From Pseudomonas monteilii NBRC 103158 = DSM 14164 (GTDB taxonomy: Bacteria; Pseudomonadota; Gammaproteobacteria; Pseudomonadales; Pseudomonadaceae), in NCBI RefSeq assembly GCF_000730605.1, contig NZ_BBIS01000061.1, positions 1-45,849 on the forward strand: a stretch of 45,849 bases of DNA, written 5' to 3'. Below the pieces are notes generated by a model. The model did not search any database. It was not told the origin of the DNA and worked only from the letters and a program-made list of their open reading frames with translations. Shown piece after piece: positions 8,378 through 14,828 of the stretch. Positions within the stretch are counted from its first letter, which is position 1. Each line of letters begins with the position of its first letter. A program made the translations under genes and the position numbers.

Positions 8378-8998
8378 TCAGGCGTGAACGCGCACGTTGT
8401 TCAGCACCACTGGACGCGCCCAGTGGATGTCGAACTCCAGGTCGTTCTGCTGCTTGGCCAAGGTTGCGTCATCAAACGGTTCGGGCGCCGGGTCCAGCAG
8501 GTCGGTTTCGAATTCGGCGATGGGCAGGAACAATGAGCGCGGGGTAGGGCCTGGGCCGGGTTCAGCAATCGGCTGGCCCTGGCTCATCACCACCGGGCGC
8601 ATCCAGCTGTTGCTGATATCGAGCTGACGCTGCTGCTCGATCAGTTCCAGGGCACTGAATGGCTCGGGGGCAGGGGGCAGCAGCTTGGCTTCAAGCTCTG
8701 CCTTGGGCAGGAACAGCGGCTCGGGTGGTGCTACCTCGATGTCTTGCACCGGGCACGCGCGCTGGGCGTCGATCAGCGCCAGTGCGCGGGCGCCGCCGAT
8801 GGGTTCGCCGCTGTCCTGGTCATACTGCACGAACGACTGGCTGACGCTGTCTACGGGCTCTTCCTGCTGCTCGGCCATGGCCCGGGCAAAGAAATCCTGC
8901 CACAGGTGGCTGACGCCCCCGAGTGCCTGGGTGTTGTGCTGACTGTAGTTGCCGACAGGCGACAAGTAGGTCAAGCCGATGGGAAGAGTATCTGACAT
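8378..8998 (-). CDS. Hypothetical protein with an internal ~46-residue repeat
   Basis: The 206-residue product is acidic and Pro-rich, with no signal peptide or membrane helix. Residues ~94-137 and ~155-198 are copies of one unit: LFLP-x-AE-x-E near the start, PAPEPF in the middle, a QQ pair, then W-x-RPVV. A third, decayed copy may start at EPIGGARAL near residue 65. The repeat suggests a structural or binding protein rather than an enzyme. The family is unfamiliar to me beyond Pseudomonas. The ribosome binding site is weak. It is divergent from rsmJ. Confidence 0.75.
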   Translation of the reverse strand: MSDTLPIGLTYLSPVGNYSQHNTQALGGVSHLWQDFFARAMAEQQEEPVDSVSQSFVQYDQDSGEPIGGARALALIDAQRACPVQDIEVAPPEPLFLPKAELEAKLLPPAPEPFSALELIEQQRQLDISNSWMRPVVMSQGQPIAEPGPGPTPRSLFLPIAEFETDLLDPAPEPFDDATLAKQQNDLEFDIHWARPVVLNNVRVHA

Positions 8999-9101
8999 GG
9001 CAGTCGCGCGCGTTGTGCTCTGGCAGAATAGCGGGATATTGCCTGTATCGGCCGTGGCTGCCGATTCATTAAGGCTTGGTTTGACTTTTTAGGTGTGGAC
9101 G

Positions 9102-9878
9102 ATGGAAGAGCAAGGCACGGGTATCAGGGTCGAGGCGATGTCGGCTGAGTATGCGGAGCAGGCCACGGTATGGGCCGAGCGCCTGGGTTTGCCGCTGCAG
9201 GACGATGCCGCTGGCTTCTCCGTGCAGGTCGGTGCCGAGGGTTTGCAGATTCAGCAACTGGGCCCGCAGGCACCGGGGCCGGTGCGGGTGGACTTTGTCG
9301 AAGGCCAGGCGGCGCACCGGCGCCAGTTTGGCGGTGGCAACGGGCAGATGATCGCCAAGGCCGTGGGCATTGCCCAAGGCGTGCGGCCGCAGGTGCTGGA
9401 TGCCACGGCAGGTCTTGGCAAGGATGCGTTCGTTCTGGCCAGCCTGGGTTGCCAGATGACCCTGATCGAACGCCAGCCGCTGATTGCCGCGTTGCTGGAG
9501 GATGGCCTGGCGCGGGCGCGCTCGGATGACAAGGTGGGCCCGATTGTCGGGCGCATGCGCCTTTTGACCGGCAACGCCATCGAGCGCATGCGCAGTTGGG
9601 AAGGGGAGGCGCCGCAGGTGATCTACCTCGACCCGATGTTCCCGCACCGCGACAAGAGCGCCCTGGTGAAAAAGGAAATGCGCGTTTTCCGGCCCTTGGT
9701 GGGGGATGACCTGGACGCGCCGGCCCTGCTCGAAGCTGCCTTGGCGCTGGCCAGCCACCGGGTGGTGGTGAAGCGACCGCGCAAGGCGCCGATCATTGAT
9801 GGGCCGAAGCCCAGCCATAGCCTGGAGGGCAAGTCGAGCCGGTACGACATTTATCCGAAGAAGGCTTTGAAACCGTGA
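9102..9878 (+). CDS. rsmJ: 16S rRNA (guanine1516-N2)-methyltransferase RsmJ
   Basis: RsmJ (YhiQ family) methylates G1516 of 16S rRNA using S-adenosylmethionine. The 258-residue product has the family-specific segment VRVDFVEG near residue 64, FGGGNGQMIAKAVG near 80, the SAM motif LDATAGLGKDAFVLASLG near 101-118, and the catalytic-type motif YLDPMFPHR near 172, followed by KSALVKKEMR. The start is placed at ATG 9102, with AGGTG six bases upstream; the in-frame GTG at 9093 lies inside that ribosome binding site. It converges with the RHS gene, 5 bases between the stops. Confidence 0.95.
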   Translation: MEEQGTGIRVEAMSAEYAEQATVWAERLGLPLQDDAAGFSVQVGAEGLQIQQLGPQAPGPVRVDFVEGQAAHRRQFGGGNGQMIAKAVGIAQGVRPQVLDATAGLGKDAFVLASLGCQMTLIERQPLIAALLEDGLARARSDDKVGPIVGRMRLLTGNAIERMRSWEGEAPQVIYLDPMFPHRDKSALVKKEMRVFRPLVGDDLDAPALLEAALALASHRVVVKRPRKAPIIDGPKPSHSLEGKSSRYDIYPKKALKP

Positions 9879-9883
9879 TTGAG

Positions 9884-10804
9884 TTAGTCCAAACCTAAAT
9901 TTAAGGCCGTAGTAGCTGAATCATCCCGTAATAACATGAATCTGGCCAGTAGGCTGTCGAGTTTTTCCTCTATCAGTCTGGACTCTAGCGATTCACGCCG
10001 ACTCTGGGTCTGTGTGTCGGGGGCTTGGTTTGAGGAAGGAATAATAATGTCTGGTGAGCTTTGTACTGCTCTAAGATTTTCTTCCGTGTAGGTGTAACGG
10101 TCAGTAAGGGGGTTTTTTGTTAGCTGTAGATATTCTGTATACTCATCGTTGAACTTGCTACGGTTTTCTAAGACACCTCTTCCCCATGCGGATAAATTGG
10201 ACACTTTGGTTTCAGCCAGCTTTCCTATACGGTTGTTTCGTTTTATAAGCGACTTGCCCAGCGCCTTATATTCGTTGGCTGAAAATGATGGGTCTGCAAG
10301 TTTCAATCGCGGAGCCAGCGCATCATATGAATATTGGCGCGTTATCCATTTTTTGAACGATCTGCCGCTTGGGTCGGTACGGTTAATGGGGTCATTACCG
10401 CAATAGGCATAGGCATTGAGCCCCCCTTTGCCAAACGGCGACAAACGGTCCGCACTGTGAAAACGCATCAATCCCTCATTGTACAGGCGATGGCCATTAC
10501 CCAGCAGGTAACCGACGGCTGAAGGTAGCCGGGTTTGCCCGGTAAAGCGGGACAGTATCGGGTGAGCGGCGGGTAAGTTGTCATTGCCATAAGGACTGTA
10601 GGCAATGGTCCTTTGGCTTTCTGCATGGGTGGTCACTGTTGACGCTTGGGCATCGCTGGCCAAAAGCTGTGCTTGCGTGGTTTGGCTGGTCGTTTCGCAC
10701 AGGTTCTGTTGTTTGGCGCTGACGACTGTGAAATGAGCACTGCCTGAGTGCACTGTCGAGAGTGTTCCGCCCTTGTAAAAGAGCTGGAGTGTTTGCGTGG
10801 ACAT
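9884..10804 (-). CDS. Orphan RHS-repeat-associated core protein with variable C-terminal domain
   Basis: The 306-residue product contains one RHS core: YSPYGNDN near residue 69, RFTGQ near 86, GYLLGNGHRLYNEGLMRFHSADRLSPF in two halves around 98-124, and the junction GLNAYAYCGNDPINRTDPSGR at ~128-148. After this the sequence (149-306) is unrelated to RHS, helical and charged, and of lower GC, as in polymorphic toxins where a C-terminal effector follows the core. There is no signal peptide, no YD-repeat barrel, no VgrG/PAAR gene and no obvious immunity gene beside it. Short stand-alone RHS-core proteins of this kind are common in P. putida; whether it is toxic is not known. Confidence 0.85.
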   Translation of the reverse strand: MSTQTLQLFYKGGTLSTVHSGSAHFTVVSAKQQNLCETTSQTTQAQLLASDAQASTVTTHAESQRTIAYSPYGNDNLPAAHPILSRFTGQTRLPSAVGYLLGNGHRLYNEGLMRFHSADRLSPFGKGGLNAYAYCGNDPINRTDPSGRSFKKWITRQYSYDALAPRLKLADPSFSANEYKALGKSLIKRNNRIGKLAETKVSNLSAWGRGVLENRSKFNDEYTEYLQLTKNPLTDRYTYTEENLRAVQSSPDIIIPSSNQAPDTQTQSRRESLESRLIEEKLDSLLARFMLLRDDSATTALNLGLD

Positions 10805-10955
10805 GGTGGTGCGCTCATGTGGGTGGGGTACATGAGAGCCTGTCAGGAAAGTGCCTGGTCGGATACTGGTAAAAATGTCAGGTAGTACGCCGGTGGGGAT
10901 GCGGTTACTGGCAGACGCGCTCCTGGAAAGTGACCGCGTATGCCAGAAGATGCTT
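10805..10955. other. Gap between the RHS gene and the TetR gene
   Basis: These 151 bases hold the presumed promoter region of the RHS gene. No open frame with a ribosome binding site, terminator hairpin or strong promoter match is evident. Confidence 0.4.
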
Positions 10956-11597
10956 TCAGGGTTGGTACGCTCGCAAGAACACCCCCACTACCTCGCGCAC
11001 ATGCGCTTCGGCCTCTTCCCCCTCCAACGGCCCCGCACAGCCCAGCAGCAAGCGATAATCCGGCGCGCCTTTCACCAGGCAGAAGAAGTGCTCTGCCGCT
11101 CGCAGCGGGTCGTCAATGCGCAGCAGCCCGCGTTCATCCGCCCCGCGCAGCAGCGCTTCCATCCCTGCTAGCACACGCTTGGGCCCGGCCTCGTAGAAAT
11201 ACTCGCCAAAACTCGGGTCCAGGCTGCCCTGAGCCATGATCAGGCGGCTGAGCTTGACCGCTTCGTCACTGCTGATCAGCGCCTGGAAACCACGGGCAAT
11301 GGTCAGCAGTACCTCTTCTACCGGTACACCTTCGGGGTACTCGAACAGCAAGTCAGGCAGCTGGATCTGGCAGGTAGCCATGACCGCCGAGCAGAACAAG
11401 GTCTGCTTGTCGGTGAAGTGGCTGTACACGGTGAGCTTTGAAACACCTGCCGCCGCAGCGACCGCATCCATGCTGGTGTTGGCATAGCCAAGGCTAAGGA
11501 ACAGCGCCTTGGCCGCTTCGAGAATCGCTTCGCGCTTGGCCAGGTCCTTTGGCCGACCTGGGCCGATGGGTGCGTCGTTGGACATTGTGGTCTGCAT
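10956..11597 (-). CDS. TetR/AcrR family transcriptional regulator
   Basis: The 213-residue protein has a typical TetR N-terminus: GRPKDLAKREAILEAAKALF then the helix-turn-helix AAAAGVSKLTVYSHFTDKQTLF (residues ~43-64). The C-terminal half is a helical ligand/dimerisation domain. The start is ATG 11597 or the in-frame ATG at 11585. A sequence upstream of its start (11666-11677) matches 9 of 12 bases of the palindrome in the promoter of the RND efflux genes at 13722, so it probably represses itself and the pump. It is now separated from the pump by a pseudogene and an SfnC-like gene. Confidence 0.92.
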   Translation of the reverse strand: MQTTMSNDAPIGPGRPKDLAKREAILEAAKALFLSLGYANTSMDAVAAAAGVSKLTVYSHFTDKQTLFCSAVMATCQIQLPDLLFEYPEGVPVEEVLLTIARGFQALISSDEAVKLSRLIMAQGSLDPSFGEYFYEAGPKRVLAGMEALLRGADERGLLRIDDPLRAAEHFFCLVKGAPDYRLLLGCAGPLEGEEAEAHVREVVGVFLRAYQP

Positions 11598-11665
11598 CTG
11601 GTTGAAGAGTCGTTCATCTTAACGGGTCAGGCGTCATCCGGCTAAAACCAACCCGCAAAACCTGC

Positions 11666-11677
11666 TGTTCGCCAGTA
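11666..11677. promoter_or_regulatory. Candidate TetR operator half upstream of the TetR gene
   Basis: TGTTCGCCAGTA here matches 9 of 12 positions of TACTTGCCAGTA in the pump promoter, including an unbroken GCCAGTA. It lies ~70-90 bases before the possible starts of the TetR gene. The role is inferred from similarity and position only. Confidence 0.35.
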
Positions 11678-11687
11678 GACAGTTGAT

Positions 11688-11701
11688 CGACACTGGTGTC
11701 G
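11688..11701. promoter_or_regulatory. Perfect 14-base interrupted palindrome upstream of the TetR gene
   Basis: CGACAC-TG-GTGTCG is a perfect inverted repeat ~90 bases before the TetR start. It could be an operator for this or another dimeric regulator; no promoter can be placed firmly around it. Confidence 0.3.
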
Positions 11702-11820
11702 TCACGCAGCCAACGGACATGTTGATTTTTTATAAGGTACTGATTTATAACGATTAATTTGTTGGCATGAATCGTGTTGATAGAGCCGGAAGGGCACCTT
11801 GCAAGGGTGCCGAGCCTATC

Positions 11821-12189
11821 GAACAGGAGTGCCATTTTGCCGCCGGCCATGCCGAATGCGTGTTCGTCGCCGCGCCGCCGAGGCCGGGCGCGAGCCGCGC
11901 AAGGTGCTGATCTTCAATATGCAGACGGCGATCGTCGACGAAACCGACGCCAGGGCCCAGTCCAAATGGCAAAGCTACGCCAGCTACGAAGGTGCCCTGG
12001 CGCTGATTTCCGGCTGGACCGGCATCGACTTCAGGGCCCACGAATCCTTCCGCGACGTGGTCGGACTGCTGGTTCCCGAGCTGCAGCAACGCGGCGCCTA
12101 CAAGACCGAATAGCGCCCCGGCACTCTGCGCGAGAAGCTGTTCGGCGACGGCCCACGGCTACCGGCCAGCCACCCGGCAGCCGGATATA
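11821..12189 (+). pseudogene. Remnant of an NtaA/SnaA/DszA-type FMN-dependent monooxygenase
   Basis: Three frames of one family are pieced together here. At 11839-11874 one frame reads FAAGHAECVFVAA. A second frame then reads RRAAEAGREPRKVLIFNMQTAIVDETDA and SYASYEGALALISGWTGIDF. It jumps without the usual intervening ~90 residues to AHESFRDVVGLLVPELQQRGAYKTE, meets a TAG at 12111-12113, and continues in frame as RPGTLREKLFGDGPRLPASHP. In the family YKTEY-x-PGTLREKLFG is continuous, so the TAG looks like a TAC-to-TAG change. The 5' two thirds are absent. The intact enzyme would have been a flavin-dependent monooxygenase of the nitrilotriacetate/desulfurisation group. It converges with the SfnC-like gene. 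Confidence 0.8.
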
Positions 12190-12197
12190 GCCGTCTC

Positions 12198-13439
12198 TTA
12201 GCGTTGCTTGGCCCCCCCACCAATCTGCCACACATACGGCGGTTCAGTACCGTTCACATGCCAGTCGCCGACGATCCGCTCCTTGTAGATCACCGGGTTG
12301 TGCGAAGCCGCGGTGCGGGCGTTGCGCCAGTGGCGGTCGAGCTGGCGGCTGGTGCTGGTGGTGGAGGCACCCAAGGCATTGAACAGGTCGCTGGTGGCGC
12401 GCAGTACCAGGTCGATGGCTGCCACCTGGGCCTGGGCCGACTCCAGTTCGGCAAGCACATTGGCCTGCTGTTCTGCGGCCGGGTCATGGGCAAAACGTGC
12501 CAGGTAAGCCTGTTGGCTGGCCTCGGCGGCGCGCAGGGTCGCGGCTTCGGCGGCATACACCTGGCCCGAGGCCTTGCCGATCACTTGCAATACCTGTGGG
12601 TCCTCACTGACTGCCGCGCCGTTGCCGTGGCTGAACACCCGGGTGCGCTTGCGGGTCTCGTGGCTGAAATCCCGCACGGCGGCACGCCCGGAACCGGTGA
12701 TCACCGCCAGCAGCACCAGCTGGTAGAACGCGGTCTGGTATTTGAAGCGGGTGGCGAAGTCGATGATGTTCTCTTCCTCGACCACGGCATTTTCGAACAC
12801 CGAGGTACCGCTGCCGGTGGTGCGCTGGCCGAAGCCATCCCAATCGTCGCTCTGGCGGATGCCGGGTTGTTGGGTGCGGATGGCTGCGATCACGTCGGCC
12901 CCGGTGTCGTCGCGGCGGGCGAACAGGTCGATCCAGTCGGAGAACAGGCTGCCGGTGCTGTAGTACTTGGTGCCGTTGACCACCCACTGTTCACCCTGAC
13001 GTGAGACGCGGGTGATGACATCGCCAATTTTCACCGCGCCGATCTCGGTCCAGGCGCAGCCCACCAGGTCACCTGCAACGAAGCGCTTGAACCACACATT
13101 TTGTGGCGCGCTGGCATGGGCGTTGAGGCGGTCTTCGACGAAGGCGAAATGGCCGCGCAGGGCCTGAGGCACGTTGGAGTCGGCTTCGGCCAGTTCGATC
13201 AACAACTGGAACAGCTGCGGCAACGAAGCGCCGCCACCGCCGTGCTCGACCGGTACGCGCACGGCACCAAAGCCGGCCTCCTTCAGCCAGCGGATCGGTT
13301 CGTGGGGCAGGGCGCGGTTGCGTTCGCGTTCCACGCTACTTTCGGCAATGCGCGTGAAGATGGGCCTGAAGCGGGCGGCCAGCGTGGCGTAGTCGGCGCC
13401 GTTGGCGGGGACGGTCAGGTGTTGTTCGAGGGCAGTCAT
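12198..13439 (-). CDS. SfnC/DszC-like acyl-CoA-dehydrogenase-family flavin monooxygenase
   Basis: The 413-residue product has the acyl-CoA dehydrogenase fold of the DszC/SfnC/SoxC monooxygenase group: EPIRWLKEAGFGAVRVPVEHGGGGASL near residue 44, GCAWTEIG near 130, NGTKYYSTGSLFSDWIDLFARRD near 157, and C-terminal HWRNARTAASHNPVIYKERIVGDW near 370. Such enzymes use reduced flavin and O2, often in sulfone or sulfonate sulfur scavenging. The start at 13439 has GGAG at good spacing; the longer frame upstream has none and crosses the sigma-54 promoter at 13482-13497. The substrate is not known. Its likely former partner, an FMN monooxygenase, is the pseudogene next to it. Confidence 0.85.
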   Translation of the reverse strand: MTALEQHLTVPANGADYATLAARFRPIFTRIAESSVERERNRALPHEPIRWLKEAGFGAVRVPVEHGGGGASLPQLFQLLIELAEADSNVPQALRGHFAFVEDRLNAHASAPQNVWFKRFVAGDLVGCAWTEIGAVKIGDVITRVSRQGEQWVVNGTKYYSTGSLFSDWIDLFARRDDTGADVIAAIRTQQPGIRQSDDWDGFGQRTTGSGTSVFENAVVEEENIIDFATRFKYQTAFYQLVLLAVITGSGRAAVRDFSHETRKRTRVFSHGNGAAVSEDPQVLQVIGKASGQVYAAEAATLRAAEASQQAYLARFAHDPAAEQQANVLAELESAQAQVAAIDLVLRATSDLFNALGASTTSTSRQLDRHWRNARTAASHNPVIYKERIVGDWHVNGTEPPYVWQIGGGAKQR

Positions 13440-13481
13440 CGGAATACTCCAGGTACATGAAAGAGGGGGTGTACCGTTGAT

Positions 13482-13497
13482 TGCACAGGTCGTGCCG
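13482..13497 (-). promoter_or_regulatory. Sigma-54 (-24/-12) promoter of the SfnC-like gene
   Basis: On the minus strand the sequence is CGGCACG-ACCT-GTGCA, 14 of 16 positions of the consensus TGGCACG-N4-TTGCW, with the essential GG and GC doublets at the exact spacing. Transcription would start near 13471, ~30 bases before the ATG at 13439. Sulfone-use genes sfnFG of P. putida are controlled by the sigma-54 activator SfnR, which fits the gene class. Confidence 0.75.
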
Positions 13498-13587
13498 GTT
13501 GGTGGAACGCCCGTGATACGGGGTTTGCGGCGTATATGAGGGATTTCTGGCTGTGGCGGGGTGGGGCAACTTGTTGATTGGCTGTGG

Positions 13588-13600
13588 GCTGTGCAACAGC
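13588..13600. promoter_or_regulatory. Candidate upstream activator site for the sigma-54 promoter
   Basis: GCTGT-GCA-ACAGC is a perfect inverted repeat ~100 bases upstream of the -24/-12 element, the normal distance for a bacterial enhancer-binding protein. The identity of the binding protein is unknown. Confidence 0.4.
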
Positions 13601-13657
13601 TGACGGCCGTTGAAAAACCGTCTGGATTTCTTTGTAACGCCAGCTTCCCGGCACCGA

Positions 13658-13688
13658 TTGCCTGATTTAATATACTTGCCAGTATAAA
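13658..13688 (+). promoter_or_regulatory. Promoter and TetR-type operator of the RND efflux genes
   Basis: A perfect palindrome TATACT-TGCC-AGTATA occupies 13671-13686. It overlaps a probable -10 box TATAAA (13683-13688); TTGCCT at 13658-13663 is a possible -35 with a long 19-base spacer. A repressor bound there would block the polymerase. The related sequence at 11666-11677 in front of the TetR gene points to that regulator. Confidence 0.55.
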
Positions 13689-13721
13689 TATTCGATGTGC
13701 ACCTCTGCGAAAGGATTCATC

Positions 13722-14822
13722 ATGTTGCGCCATGCCTTGTCCATCGCTCTGCCCGCCGCTGCCGTGCTGTTACTGGCGGCGTGCGGTCAGGAAGCCACAC
13801 CACCTGCAGCGCCGCGCCCGGCGCTGGTGGTGCAGCCGCAGCCGGCTGAAGCCGCTGCCGACAGTTACCCCGGTGAAGTGCGTGCGCGCTTCGAGCCGGA
13901 GCTGGCTTTCCGCATTGGCGGCAAGGTCAGCAAACGCCTGGTCGAGGAGGGGCAGCGGGTCAAGGCCGACCAGCCGCTGGCTGAACTGGACCCACAGGAC
14001 GTGCGCCTGCAACTGGAAGCCAACCGCGCCCAACTGGCAGCCGCCGAGGCCAACCTGGCACTGGTGCGCGCCGAGCGCGACCGCTACCAGAAACTGCTGG
14101 ACCGGCAGATGGTCAGCCATTCCCAGTTCGATAACGCTGAAAACCTCTACCGTGCCGGCCTCGCCCGCTTGAAGCAGGCCAAGGCCGAATTCGATGTGGC
14201 CGGCAACCAGGCCGAATATGCCGTGCTGCGTGCTCCACAGGCCGGGGTGATCGCCAAGCGCCAGGTTGAAGTGGGCCAGGTGGTCGCCGCCGGGCAGACC
14301 GTGTTCACCCTGGCCGCCGATGGTGAACGGGAAGTGGCTATCGGCCTGCCAGAGCAGCAGTTCGCCCGCTTCGCCGTGGGCGAGCCGGTGAGCGTGGAGC
14401 TGTGGTCGTACCCAAGGGAGCGCTTCCAGGGCCGTATCCGCGAGTTGTCGCCGGCCGCCGACCCGCGTTCGCGCACCTTCGCGGCGCGCATTGCCTTTAC
14501 TTCGGCCGCCGCACCGGCCGAGCTGGGTCAGAGCGCCCGGGTGTTCATTGCCCATGAGGGGCTGATCCCGCTGTCGGTGCCGCTGTCGGCGGTTACCGCA
14601 GAAAACGGTCAGGCATACGTATGGCGGGTCAACAAGGACAGCCATCTGGAGCGGGCAGTGGTGCGTCTGGGGGCGTATGGCAGCGACAGTGTGCCAGTGC
14701 TCGAAGGCCTTGCCCCAGGCGACTGGGTGGTCGCCGCCGGCGGTCATGTGCTGCGCGAGGGCCAGGAGGTTCGCCCTGTGGACCGCAGCAACCGTGTAGT
14801 GAACCTGACGGCCAAGGAGTAA
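13722..14822 (+). CDS. RND efflux pump periplasmic adaptor (membrane fusion) lipoprotein
   Basis: The 366-residue product begins with a lipoprotein signal peptide whose lipobox LAAC puts the lipidated cysteine at residue 21. It has the HlyD-type order: beta-barrel and lipoyl halves (FRIGGKVSKRLVEEGQRVKADQPLAELD near residue 65), a short alpha-helical hairpin of Ala- and Arg-rich coiled coil (~95-160), and the second lipoyl half LRAPQAGVIAKRQVEVGQVV near 175. It would link the inner-membrane pump encoded 6 bases downstream to an outer-membrane channel. The start at 13722 has AAGGA upstream; the earlier ATG at 13695 would spoil the signal peptide. Confidence 0.93.
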   Translation: MLRHALSIALPAAAVLLLAACGQEATPPAAPRPALVVQPQPAEAAADSYPGEVRARFEPELAFRIGGKVSKRLVEEGQRVKADQPLAELDPQDVRLQLEANRAQLAAAEANLALVRAERDRYQKLLDRQMVSHSQFDNAENLYRAGLARLKQAKAEFDVAGNQAEYAVLRAPQAGVIAKRQVEVGQVVAAGQTVFTLAADGEREVAIGLPEQQFARFAVGEPVSVELWSYPRERFQGRIRELSPAADPRSRTFAARIAFTSAAAPAELGQSARVFIAHEGLIPLSVPLSAVTAENGQAYVWRVNKDSHLERAVVRLGAYGSDSVPVLEGLAPGDWVVAAGGHVLREGQEVRPVDRSNRVVNLTAKE

Positions 14823-14828
14823 GTCCCG

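Noticed and set aside
10633..10833. Small open frame overlapping the RHS gene start
   Set aside because: It is out of frame with the RHS core, and its product shows no family features.
11799..12113. A 104-residue small protein read at face value
   Set aside because: Its N-terminal third is out of frame with the family match, and the rest is an interrupted FMN monooxygenase that continues in frame after the stop. Reported as a pseudogene instead.
13440..13733. N-terminal extension of the SfnC-like gene
   Set aside because: The frame stays open upstream, but it would cover the sigma-54 promoter and the pump promoter and start; ATG 13439 has a good ribosome binding site and the family N-terminus.
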